NCBI GenBank assembly: GCA_042095835.1
Contig: JBELML010000142.1
Location: 1 to 16,642, forward strand
Source: DATFKA01 sp042095835
GTDB lineage: Bacteria > Bacteroidota > Bacteroidia > Chitinophagales > Saprospiraceae
Reading direction: 5' to 3'
Length of the DNA: 16,642 nt
Shown here: one piece after another, positions 6,007 to 13,455 of the stretch
How positions within the stretch are numbered: the first letter of the stretch is position 1
How the letters are laid out: each line of letters begins with the position of its first letter
Notes under the pieces: generated by a model
Seen by the model: only the letters and a program-made list of their open reading frames with translations
Databases searched by the model: none
Told to the model about the DNA's origin: nothing
Program-made: the position numbers and the translations under genes

Positions 6007-6943
6007 TGATCGTTGCTTAACTCTTGATTCACGTAAAAGATGAAATTACTTAGCTCACTAAGCTTCCAATCAAGCTTTTTTCATTTTTAGTATTTCCATT
6101 TATTTTTTAATAGCGTCTCTGCAATTTCTTCGATAAACGAATCTGCAACCATTTTTTCTTTTTCATCGGTTTTAAGATAGTGCCATCTTATCCCATGTAT
6201 ATCTGTTATCTTCTTTGCCCATTTTATACTTTCAGCATCCTCTGGGCTTCCAATAATAAAATTTCTTTTATTTGGACGTCTTAAATATTCTTGTAGAAAA
6301 TATCCAAATTCCCACCTGCTCGTTGGACCAATATTAGGAGGAAAGATTCCTGACTCCTCCTTTGTCCAATATGTGGGTAACCAAAATGTTGTTATATCAC
6401 ATAATTGAAGATATTGTAGCTCCCATGGCATCTGTTTGTCACGTACAATCTCTAATTCATTCTTAGGGTCAAAATTATCTATATCACTCCAGTTCCCGCT
6501 TTCTGGTTCTGGGGAAACTACTATCATACTTGGGTCTAATCTACTATCATTCTTTAATCTAGAAACAATAGTCCTCCTCCAACCAGTTTTCATTTCCCCG
6601 CTTGGAGGAGTTGGCCCACCTAAAAAAACGCCTAGTTTTGGAAATACGGTATCATGATTTCTAGAGAAAAGTGATCTAATTTGTTCTCCTTCTTTACTCA
6701 TAGATTTAAATTATTCTTGCTAATTAGGCACGGGCACCACGCATAGTCCCCTCAAGCAGTATACAATTAGGCCTAGAAACTTTACACAGAAAGTCCATTA
6801 CCTTTAACCTCCCTTAATATAGAATTTCTTCGAGCCTTATGCTCTTTTTGACCGCATTTTATCATTCGTGGATTAAAGCCTCTTGCTGTAGGCATCTATA
6901 ATGGTCTTACCTCTACCTTCATTCATCACATTGATCGTTGCTT
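6002..6943. repeat. 17-bp direct repeats flanking the NDT-like gene
   Basis: CACATTGATCGTTGCTT occurs exactly at 6002-6018 and 6927-6943, either side of the gene at 6087-6701. A 17-bp match by chance in a window this size is unlikely (roughly 1 in 100). The pair could mark the ends of an inserted segment of about 925 bp, or two members of an intergenic repeat family. The bases between these two points were not otherwise recognisable as a mobile element. Confidence 0.45.
6087..6701 (-). CDS. Nucleoside 2-deoxyribosyltransferase-like protein
   Basis: A 204-residue soluble protein resembling the 'nucleoside 2-deoxyribosyltransferase like' family (Rossmann-type, related to NDTs and deoxyribohydrolases). 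KLGVFLGGPTPP at 22-33 forms the first strand and nucleotide loop, followed by WRRTIVSRL. D102 in LCDITTFWLP matches the family's Asp after the third strand. GPTSRWEFGYF (125-135) matches the G-T-x-x-E-x-G helix, placing the catalytic Glu at E131. Family members transfer or hydrolyse the deoxyribose-base bond. Some relatives occur in conflict or nucleotide-signalling systems; here there is no partner gene. It is transcribed alone, and the ATG at 6701 gives a normal start. Confidence 0.72.
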   Translation of the reverse strand: MSKEGEQIRSLFSRNHDTVFPKLGVFLGGPTPPSGEMKTGWRRTIVSRLKNDSRLDPSMIVVSPEPESGNWSDIDNFDPKNELEIVRDKQMPWELQYLQLCDITTFWLPTYWTKEESGIFPPNIGPTSRWEFGYFLQEYLRRPNKRNFIIGSPEDAESIKWAKKITDIHGIRWHYLKTDEKEKMVADSFIEEIAETLLKNKWKY

Positions 6944-7007
6944 TGTTCATCGTCCATTCTAGGTATGCAAACCGAGAAAACTTACCAATAACCCAATTAC
7001 TATCACT
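6873..7007 (-). pseudogene. Possible C-terminal gene fragment
   Basis: An open stretch of 44 codons ends with TAA at 6873-6875 and is closed upstream by a stop at 7008-7010, with no convincing start codon. The peptide contains WTMNKATINVMNEGRGKTII and ends DAYSKRL, which reads like ordinary protein rather than noise. I do not recognise the family. The 17-bp repeat copy at 6927-6943 falls exactly on its KATINV codons. The rest of the 391-bp gap (6702-7092) shows nothing I can name. Confidence 0.3.
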
Positions 7008-7092
7008 TCATCTGTGAAAAACGATGGTTCACAAGAACTTAATGGCTTTGTCCTGCTCCACAGCCGATCTTGTAGTCATTATTAATCAAAAG

Positions 7093-7521
7093 ATGAAAAA
7101 ATCACCTATGAATTACGCCTCCGTTTTTGGAATAGCCGGACAGCTTGCCATGGGGATGTGGCTGCTACTAATCATAGCACCCAAATGGAAAGTCACGACC
7201 TTCTTGATGGATTATCGCATCGTACCGATTGTGCTATCGCTGCTGTACGCTTTGTATATCGTACCTATCGTTGCCCGTGATGGAATGCTCGATTTTGGGA
7301 GCCTCAGCTCTGTAATGGAACTCTTTACCATAGAGCCTCTAGTGCTAGCAGGCTGGATTCATTACCTAGCCTTCGATCTTCTAATCGGGATGTGGATCAT
7401 CGAACAAAACCGATCCTTGGGGATCCATCACCTCTTGATAATTCCTTGTTTACTCGCCTGCTTTTTGTTTGGCCCGATCGGCTTTCTACTATTTATGATT
7501 ATGAAATTTATAAAGCAATAA
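7093..7521 (+). CDS. DUF4281 / ABA4-like integral membrane protein
   Basis: A 142-residue membrane protein with four predicted helices. The sequence matches the DUF4281 (ABA4-like) pattern: a first helix ending LLLIIAPKW, then FGSLSSVMELFTIEPLVLAG, then the signature WIHYLAFDLLIGMWI, and finally HHLLIIPCLLACFLFGPIGF. The plant relative ABA DEFICIENT 4 takes part in neoxanthin formation; bacterial members are uncharacterised. The start is placed at the ATG at 7093; a frame open from 7024 adds an unlikely polar lead. A third ATG at 7108 is also possible. It is the first gene of a rightward operon, with only 3 bp before the next gene. Confidence 0.78.
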   Translation: MKKSPMNYASVFGIAGQLAMGMWLLLIIAPKWKVTTFLMDYRIVPIVLSLLYALYIVPIVARDGMLDFGSLSSVMELFTIEPLVLAGWIHYLAFDLLIGMWIIEQNRSLGIHHLLIIPCLLACFLFGPIGFLLFMIMKFIKQ

Positions 7522-7524
7522 GTT

Positions 7525-8328
7525 ATGAACAGTATATCATCTATATCTACAACTATACGCCAATCTAGCCCGATTTTATATAAGATCGGATTGTTCAACT
7601 TCTTGATCAGTGGCATTGCACTGGTCGGCATGCTCATCGATGATCGAATGCTAATGGGTGTCAATGTTTGGCTAAAACCTTTTAAGTTTGGGATATCTAC
7701 GGGTATCTACATTCTTACGGTAGGCTTTATGACCACCCTCTATCCATTTTCCGTAAGGAAAAAAAATATCATTAACAATCTTGTTTCCTGGACTTTGTTT
7801 GTTGAAATCCTCATCATAGCGATGCAAGGGGCCCGAGGCGTACAATCGCACTACAACCAGTCGAATGCCGTGGATGGGATTTTATTCGGCTTCATGGGCA
7901 TCTTTATAGCTATCAATGTAATGATCATGGTCCTATTCTTGATCGAGACCATTCGGCTTAAAATGAAGGTACCAAATGCTGTGCAGTGGGCGATTGGGCT
8001 AGGTTGGTTAATCATACTGCTGGGTAGCTGGATAGGTGGTCAAATGATCAGCCAGATGGCTCATAATGTGGGCGTTGCCGATGGTGGCGCTGGCCTCCCT
8101 GTGGTCAACTGGAGTACTGTAGCGGGAGATCTTCGAGTGGCCCACTTCTTTGGTATACATGCCATTCAGGTTTTACCCTTATTTGCTTGGTTCTTGTACC
8201 GAAATTGGAAGACCTCTTCCCTCAATAGGATAGTGGCAGTTCTAGCATTTTCCTTATTTTACGCGGGCTGGGTCGGCTTTACCTTTTATCAAGCCAAGCA
8301 AGCAATGCCACTGATATGTATGCCGTAA
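7525..8328 (+). CDS. Conserved polytopic membrane protein, function unknown
   Basis: A 267-residue protein with about seven hydrophobic helices. Conserved-looking polar motifs sit in loops or helix ends: WLKPFKFGIS near 49-58, MQGARGVQSHYNQSNAVDG near 99-117, and VVNWSTVAGDLRVAHFFGIH near 192-211. The clustered His, Arg and Asp residues suggest a functional pocket rather than a structural spacer, but I do not know the reaction or ligand. It lies 3 bp behind the ABA4-like gene and 52 bp before the histidine kinase. A link to the kinase's signal or output is therefore plausible. The ATG at 7525 gives a hydrophilic N-terminus of ordinary length. Confidence 0.7.
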   Translation: MNSISSISTTIRQSSPILYKIGLFNFLISGIALVGMLIDDRMLMGVNVWLKPFKFGISTGIYILTVGFMTTLYPFSVRKKNIINNLVSWTLFVEILIIAMQGARGVQSHYNQSNAVDGILFGFMGIFIAINVMIMVLFLIETIRLKMKVPNAVQWAIGLGWLIILLGSWIGGQMISQMAHNVGVADGGAGLPVVNWSTVAGDLRVAHFFGIHAIQVLPLFAWFLYRNWKTSSLNRIVAVLAFSLFYAGWVGFTFYQAKQAMPLICMP

Positions 8329-8380
8329 AGGCGCTTTATGTTTAATATTTAGATTTCGTTATAGCTATTATTGATACCAC

Positions 8381-9439
8381 ATGAATAGGATAGAGCGGCG
8401 CATAAAATATTTAGGATTTGATGATCGGAACTTCTTCTTGGTGGGCGTCATCGTACTGAGTGTCGTTACCGCCATTTTATTCCATAACAATATCTTACAG
8501 CGTAGTGGTTTTGAAATCTTATTTAATTGGCTGATCTGCCTATTTTTTTCTATAACCAATTGGCTAACTTCTAGAGAAGTTTTGATCCTACTACGAAAGA
8601 AATATCCTAATCTGCAGGACCTTAGAAAGAGGTGTATTCTATTTTTCTTTGCCATTATACTCATAGTCATCTTAACCGATCATTTTGGCAATCAACTGAT
8701 TGCCTGGTTTATTGGGGCATCTTACCATCCCCTGAATAGATTTAAAGTCGTACTCCCCGTAGTGATTATCAGCGTGATGACCATCTCTATGTATGAGGTC
8801 GTTTACCATTACGTATTACTACAAAAAGCGCTACAAAAGCAGGAAGAAGCGAAGCGAAACGTGGTACAATCTCAGTTGAATGCACTACGCAATCAGGCAC
8901 GGCCACATTTTCTATTCAACACCCTCAATACGCTACGGGATATCATTGATCAAAACTCCAAAGAAACCGCCAAAACTTTCGTGGATAAACTATCTGATGT
9001 CTATCGATACATCTTAGAATCTGGCAATGATCATTTGGTCTCTTTAGAAGACGAGCTGCAATTTTCGGAATCTTATATTCATATCCAAAAGGAGCGATTT
9101 GGAGAGAATTTGGTCCTAGATTGGCAAATCCCCAGCTCTTGTAGATCAAGTCTGATTGTACCGATGAGTATTCAGCTTTTACTAGAGAATGCCATAAAGC
9201 ATAACGTAGTCTCTCGCATGAAACCGCTTCTTATACATGTCGAAGCCAAGGAAAATTCACTGCGGGTGTCCAATAAGATACAAGCCAAGCTAAGCCAGGA
9301 ATATTCTACTCAAATGGGCCTGCAAAACATTATAAAACGCTACGAACTCTTGGGCGATGCTCATCCTGTGATCACCAATGATGGTGTCCAGTTTAGCGTG
9401 ACGCTGCCCCTATTATCGCCAACGAAATCTAAGCCTTAA
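8381..9439 (+). CDS. LytS/YpdA-type sensor histidine kinase
   Basis: A 352-residue membrane kinase. About four hydrophobic helices occupy residues 17-145 and a short coiled-coil-like linker runs to ~172. The His_kinase domain has NQARPHFLFNTLNTL, with H176 as the phosphorylated residue and Arg-Pro where most relatives read Asn-Pro. The ATPase half shows the N-box IQLLLENAIKHN (N270) and the G-box MGLQNIIKRY (312-321), then a terminal VQFSVTLPL strand. There is no extracytoplasmic sensor domain, so the membrane helices likely sense the signal. The cognate response regulator starts 3 bp after its stop. Two membrane-protein genes lie immediately upstream in the same direction. Confidence 0.92.
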   Translation: MNRIERRIKYLGFDDRNFFLVGVIVLSVVTAILFHNNILQRSGFEILFNWLICLFFSITNWLTSREVLILLRKKYPNLQDLRKRCILFFFAIILIVILTDHFGNQLIAWFIGASYHPLNRFKVVLPVVIISVMTISMYEVVYHYVLLQKALQKQEEAKRNVVQSQLNALRNQARPHFLFNTLNTLRDIIDQNSKETAKTFVDKLSDVYRYILESGNDHLVSLEDELQFSESYIHIQKERFGENLVLDWQIPSSCRSSLIVPMSIQLLLENAIKHNVVSRMKPLLIHVEAKENSLRVSNKIQAKLSQEYSTQMGLQNIIKRYELLGDAHPVITNDGVQFSVTLPLLSPTKSKP

Positions 9440-9442
9440 GCC

Positions 9443-10195
9443 ATGCGAATTTTAATCATCGAAGATGAAGCCCGTGCAGCTAATCAATTGAAGCAACTAC
9501 TAGCAAACCTATCTTTTGAGTACGAATTGCTCGATCAAATCGACTCGATTGAAGAATCTATTCAGTGGTTGGCTAGGCATCCAGCACCTGAACTTATCTT
9601 TATGGATATTCAATTGGCCGATGGCCTGAGTTTCGAGATTTTTAAGCACATAGAGGTGACTTCTCCGATCATTTTCACGACTGCATTTGATGAATACGCC
9701 ATCAAAGCCTTCAAGGTGAATAGCATTGACTATCTGCTCAAACCCATTCGAGAGGCGGAGCTTGCGCAGGCGATCAAGAAGCTAAAATCTCGTCAGCAAA
9801 GCGATCAAATCACGCCTGCGGTCATGCAGTCGCTCCTGAATAGTCTGCAACAACCGGCGCGTAGAGCTGGTATGCTTGTAAAGGATGGTAGTGGTCATCT
9901 ACATTTAAATATTCAGGATATCGTCTATATCTATGCAGAAGATGGGCTTTGTTTTGTAAAGACCAAGGCAAAGCGTTATCTACTCAATGAGACCATTGAT
10001 CAATTTATGGCAAGCGTTGATCAGCAGCATTTCTTTAAGATCAATAGGGCACAGGTGGTCAGTCGACCAGCGATCATACGTTTAGAACCCTATTTTAATC
10101 ACCGAGTAAAACTCCTGTTGGCCCACACTAGTAATCAAGAATTTATCGTCAGCAGGAAGCGTACGCCAGAGTTTAAGGCTTGGTTGAATTCGTGA
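9443..10195 (+). CDS. LytTR-family response regulator
   Basis: A 250-residue two-component response regulator. The receiver domain spans ~1-118: acidic pocket E7-D8-E9, phospho-acceptor D55 in LIFMDIQLADG, switch Thr in IIFTTAFDEYAIKAF, and the conserved Lys in SIDYLLKPI. A linker leads to a LytTR DNA-binding domain at ~143-248 with VYIYAEDGLCFVKTKAKRY, QHFFKINRAQVV and FIVSRKRTPEFKAWL. LytTR domains bind direct repeats about 21-22 bp apart; none was confirmed by eye in this window. It partners the kinase 3 bp upstream, and the operon ends here. The convergent HxlR gene follows with a 124-bp gap holding no obvious terminator. Confidence 0.94.
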   Translation: MRILIIEDEARAANQLKQLLANLSFEYELLDQIDSIEESIQWLARHPAPELIFMDIQLADGLSFEIFKHIEVTSPIIFTTAFDEYAIKAFKVNSIDYLLKPIREAELAQAIKKLKSRQQSDQITPAVMQSLLNSLQQPARRAGMLVKDGSGHLHLNIQDIVYIYAEDGLCFVKTKAKRYLLNETIDQFMASVDQQHFFKINRAQVVSRPAIIRLEPYFNHRVKLLLAHTSNQEFIVSRKRTPEFKAWLNS

Positions 10196-10319
10196 TTTTT
10201 TCTTCACCTCAAGTTCTGCTATTTTGCAAGTAGTGGCTTTGTAGTTGAGAGGCATTAATTTCAAGTCTAATATCCTCAACCACTCTCACTAGATATACCA
10301 CAATCGTCGTAATACAAGC

Positions 10320-10760
10320 CTATCGTACATACACTATTGTAGCCAGTTTTTCCCTGTATTTCATTTCTAGGAATCGTGCAAAAGCGGCTTTATCCGCTCG
10401 CAATAATTCCATTGTTTCTCCATTTAAAATGTCCGGATGAATATCTCTAAGGTGATTATCACTCCAAGCTGCCAGCTCTACAAGTAGGGGGCTTAATGCC
10501 AAGCCTTTATCGGTTAATAAATAGAGGTTGGTTTTTTTATTATCTGGTCGTTTTGTTTTGATAATAATTCCTGACTTCTCCAGAAGTTTGAGTTTGGCAG
10601 AAAGAATATTGGTAGCGATGGCTTCCTTACTATTTATAAAGTCTTTGAAGGTCTCTTTGCCTTCGACGAGCATTAGCTTTACAATAACCAACATCCACTT
10701 GTCGCCTAAGACATCAAGGGCGGAAGTAAATGGGCAATCACATCTAAAATTCTGTCCCAT
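10320..10760 (-). CDS. HxlR family winged-helix regulator
   Basis: A 146-residue HxlR regulator. CDCPFTSALDVLGDKWMLVI is the classic opening of the family, followed by FKDFINSKEAIATNILSAKL, the wing (KTKRPDNKKTNLYLLTDKGL) and a longer-than-usual C-terminal helix pair. Cys7 and Cys9 precede the Pro; the second is at the position of the thiol sensor in YodB and HypR-type relatives, so a redox trigger is possible. It diverges from a lipoprotein gene. The 129-bp gap between them holds three similar 17-bp imperfect palindromes, which makes autoregulation plus control of the lipoprotein the simplest reading. Confidence 0.92.
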   Translation of the reverse strand: MGQNFRCDCPFTSALDVLGDKWMLVIVKLMLVEGKETFKDFINSKEAIATNILSAKLKLLEKSGIIIKTKRPDNKKTNLYLLTDKGLALSPLLVELAAWSDNHLRDIHPDILNGETMELLRADKAAFARFLEMKYREKLATIVYVR

Positions 10761-10783
10761 ATGTTAATTATTTATTAATTATT

Positions 10784-10861
10784 ACTTGCAAAATGCAACT
10801 TATTTTGATTGTCACTTGCATATTGAAAGTTATTTTGTAATTTAACTTGCGAATTAAAAGT
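10784..10861. promoter_or_regulatory. Three phased operator-like boxes
   Basis: Imperfect palindromes of the form ACTTGCA-nnn-TGCAAGT occur at 10784-10800 (ACTTGCAAAATGCAACT), 10814-10830 (ACTTGCATATTGAAAGT) and 10845-10861 (ACTTGCGAATTAAAAGT). Start-to-start distances are 30 and 31 bp, about three helical turns, so all three face the same side of the DNA. Two of the intervening spacers share TTATTTTG. Their place between divergent genes points to the HxlR protein. Confidence 0.7.
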
Positions 10862-10889
10862 AATATTTTTCAATCAAAAGACATAATCA

Positions 10890-11777
10890 GTGCAAAAATT
10901 AATTGGCGTATTTCTGCTATTAGGCATGCTTGCTTCCTGTAGCATTAATCAAACGGACACAAGTAGCGAGCAGAATCCATCAAAAAGTATCGATATGAAT
11001 AAGAAACAAACTGTAGGCACTTTTTTAGGTGCTGTTTTAAAAGGAGACACCAGCACCATGCGGGACTTAGCGAATGCGGATTACATTCAGCACAACCCTT
11101 TTATTCCAAGTGGATTGGAGCCCTTCATTCAAATGCTTCCAATCCTACAAGAAAACGGAACGACCGCCGAAAACGTTCGAATGTTCCAAGACGGCAACTA
11201 CGTATTTATGCATAATATCTGGAGAAATGCCAAACCTTTTGGAGCCGATGAGATGGTTTCATTTGACATTATCCGGGTAGATGACAATGGGAAAGTAGCG
11301 GAGCATTGGGATGCTATGACGGCATTGGTTAAAGAAACAGTAAATGGAAGAACGCAGACCGATGGTTCTACTGAGGTAGCAGACCTAGATAAAACAGAAG
11401 AAAACAAAGCGCTCGCAAAGGCGATAATTGAAGATGTTCTGATGGGCAAAAACCCTAATAAGATCACCGATTATTTCAGTTCAGAGCAGTATAATCAGCA
11501 TAATCCTGGTATAAAAGATGGATTGGCCGGGATTGTAGAAGCTGTGGAATACCTCACTTCTCAAAATAATATGTTCCAATACACCAAAATCCACAAAGTG
11601 CTGGGCGAAGGCAACTTTGTACTAGCGGTGAGCGAGGGTGAATGGAACAACACTACAAATGTGTTTTACGATTTGTTTCGATTTGAAAATGGGAAAGCGG
11701 TAGAGCATTGGGACGTTATACAGCCTATACCAACCGAAGGTTTGGCCAACGAGAACGGCATGTTCGGATTTGAGTAG
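10890..11777 (+). CDS. Lipoprotein with two SnoaL-like domains
   Basis: A 295-residue predicted lipoprotein: GTG start at 10890, short hydrophobic leader and lipobox LASC with C17 as the lipidated residue. Two tandem copies of a SnoaL-like (NTF2-fold) domain follow, about residues 35-145 and 165-290. They share QHNP...GL, a glycine-aspartate turn before the strand (DGNYVFMHNIWRN / EGNFVLAVSEGEWN), and a closing GKVAEHWDAM / GKAVEHWDVI. Such domains resemble the 'SnoaL-like aldol condensation-catalysing' group; here only small-molecule binding is safely suggested. It would be anchored in a membrane facing the periplasm. It diverges from the HxlR gene and ends before a strong terminator. Confidence 0.87.
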   Translation: MQKLIGVFLLLGMLASCSINQTDTSSEQNPSKSIDMNKKQTVGTFLGAVLKGDTSTMRDLANADYIQHNPFIPSGLEPFIQMLPILQENGTTAENVRMFQDGNYVFMHNIWRNAKPFGADEMVSFDIIRVDDNGKVAEHWDAMTALVKETVNGRTQTDGSTEVADLDKTEENKALAKAIIEDVLMGKNPNKITDYFSSEQYNQHNPGIKDGLAGIVEAVEYLTSQNNMFQYTKIHKVLGEGNFVLAVSEGEWNNTTNVFYDLFRFENGKAVEHWDVIQPIPTEGLANENGMFGFE

Positions 11778-11790
11778 GTAGGTACGGGTA

Positions 11791-11822
11791 AATCACTAGC
11801 GCTTCAGCGCTAGTGATTTTTT
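11791..11822 (+). terminator. Rho-independent terminator of the lipoprotein gene
   Basis: AATCACTAGCGC (11791-11802) pairs perfectly with GCGCTAGTGATT (11807-11818) around TTCA, followed by more T residues. It begins 14 bp after the lipoprotein stop. Confidence 0.88.
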
Positions 11823-12271
11823 GTTGGCTAGTATAGTCAATTGGTGTATCGAAGGAGAACTTATATCCCGTGTAGCTGTTGTAGACGCGGCGAAGTAAAG
11901 CGGATATGGTCAGCTATGCTTAGCTTCCGTTTTTTTCCTCTTTAGCTGTTTCATCTTTTTTCGCGAAAAAACATCCTAACAAAATGAATTTAGATGTGTT
12001 GGGCTTGAATGAACTGTGTACATTTCAGGTCTCATTCTTATCAAATCAATTCGTATTCGTATTCGTTCATTTCCGATTTTTTCTTTTTTAATGGAAGCCA
12101 GGGGCTTGTGTAGCTGATATTCCGGGCAGAAGCCCAAAACCTTAGCTACACTTTGTTGAATTTTTATTGGTCTCGGGATAAGTTAGATATAGGAATTTTT
12201 AAAGGAAGTCTATCCTTATTGTAGCTCTACTTAGTCGTTTGCTGCAACTTCCAAGTTTTTGGATTCCTAAT
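11823..12271. other. Gene-free intergenic region with palindromes
   Basis: No credible gene is seen. It holds a perfect 16-bp palindrome TTTTTTCGCGAAAAAA at 11956-11971 and three tandem ATTCGT-like units near 12049-12066. It also holds a nested structure in which GTGTAGCT (12108-12115) pairs with AGCTACAC (12144-12151) around an inner GGGC-AGAA-GCCC hairpin (12124-12135). The structure may terminate the leftward DUF6090 transcript or be a decayed repeat. Confidence 0.4.
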
Positions 12272-13294
12272 TTACTCAATTTTTTTACACGTAAGTATTG
12301 TCCCGTCTGATGCAATTAGAGATAGCGATCTTTCAGGCTTAGGACCGAATTTAAACTTAATGAATCTGGAGGAGCAGTAAAACGAAGAGTCGTTTTGTGG
12401 AACTAATTCTATGTTGTCCTCCGGAAACATATCAGTATAATTCCGTGAACCTTCTGCGTGAATAATAAATTCATGATTACCTAAGTCCGGTACTCTGTAT
12501 CTACCTGCAAAACTTGGATCATCGAAGTTGGTAAAATATGCTTTATCATCCAATACTCCATTAAGCTTTACCTCGTCGATTTGAGAAATTAGATAAAGGA
12601 CATAAATAGCTCTTCTCCTGAAATGATTCAAATAAGTCCAATAATTTTTGCCTCTATTGCTAAAATCCATCAAATGGTTTTGGTAAATAGGGTCATAAAG
12701 GAAATAGTCAATGGCGTCTGAATTTAATTTAGAGTAGGGAATTTGCCTGAACCATTCATAGTTCGAAATTAAAGACTTCCGAAAATCACTCGATTTGTTC
12801 TGGATGCTGTTTTGCTGCTCAAGTACCAGTTTGGCATCGATTTCATATAGCTGCTTAATCTCAGTGATCAGGTATTCATATTCGGTTGGGATCCTATCAA
12901 TAATTGACTTGATATGCTCGTAAGCAATCGTATTGATGGGCATTTTTTTATAGTTCAACAACAACAATCGTGGGCATTCCGGACAAATAGCCTGAATGTC
13001 TTTCTCTTCCAGTTTTTCGGCCAAGCTTAAAACAATCAATGAGTCTTTCTTATAATAAGCTTCTAGTACCGATTCGCTTTCATCTACTTCTTCCTTGAGG
13101 CCTGTTGTTAATTCATACAGCAAGGTCATGAATTTTGCTTTATCGCTTTGCCGCTGATTCCAACTATTAATTTGTAATGCAATTAAAATTCCGATTATAA
13201 CTAGTATAATTTCTCCGAACGCATAAATCAGATATTTGCTGACCTTATTTTCAGAGAGCAATTTTTGCCTGATTTTTCTAAAAAAATTTATCAT
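12272..13294 (-). CDS. DUF6090 family membrane-anchored protein, long form
   Basis: A 340-residue protein with the DUF6090 N-terminus: a basic lead FFRKIRQKLLSENKVSKYLI, then YAFGEIILVIIGILIALQIN as a single membrane helix (about 22-42), then SWNQRQ. The long remainder is mixed helical, with a CPECP pair at ~104-108, and a C-terminal half rich in aromatic and Asp residues (NFDDPSFAGRYRVPDLG). It has no recognised enzyme motif and the family's role is unknown. A shorter paralogue (13604-14401) lies upstream on the same strand; the two share only the N-terminal ~55 residues well. The region upstream of both starts carries a common short element. Confidence 0.75.
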   Translation of the reverse strand: MINFFRKIRQKLLSENKVSKYLIYAFGEIILVIIGILIALQINSWNQRQSDKAKFMTLLYELTTGLKEEVDESESVLEAYYKKDSLIVLSLAEKLEEKDIQAICPECPRLLLLNYKKMPINTIAYEHIKSIIDRIPTEYEYLITEIKQLYEIDAKLVLEQQNSIQNKSSDFRKSLISNYEWFRQIPYSKLNSDAIDYFLYDPIYQNHLMDFSNRGKNYWTYLNHFRRRAIYVLYLISQIDEVKLNGVLDDKAYFTNFDDPSFAGRYRVPDLGNHEFIIHAEGSRNYTDMFPEDNIELVPQNDSSFYCSSRFIKFKFGPKPERSLSLIASDGTILTCKKIE

Positions 13295-13330
13295 TTGTTA
13301 ATGGTTGATCATGATGAAGGTTAGCGGTTA

Positions 13331-13373
13331 ACCTAGGCGCAGTGGCGACGAAGGAGATATTGACATCCTAGGT
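13331..13373 (-). promoter_or_regulatory. Hairpin element upstream of DUF6090 long gene
   Basis: ACCTAGG (13331-13337) pairs with CCTAGGT (13367-13373) around a core containing GTGGCGACGAAGGAGA. GACGAAGGAGA (13347-13357) recurs at 14456-14466, at almost the same distance from the other DUF6090 start (53 and 55 bp). It could be a leader element, an operator or an intergenic repeat. Confidence 0.4.
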
Positions 13374-13455
13374 ATTGTTGTACGCTTTTTGATTATTTGA
13401 AGCTGTTTAAAGTTTCCTTGTTGGGCTTTCAAAAACATCTTTTAAGCCTACTCTT

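Noticed and set aside
7024..7092. Longer start for the ABA4-like protein
   Set aside because: The extra 23 residues are polar and precede the family's first helix. The ATGs at 7093 or 7108 fit better.
8368..8670. Reading frame on the - strand opposite the kinase N-terminus
   Set aside because: It is antisense to a well-supported kinase gene, with a basic, patternless composition.
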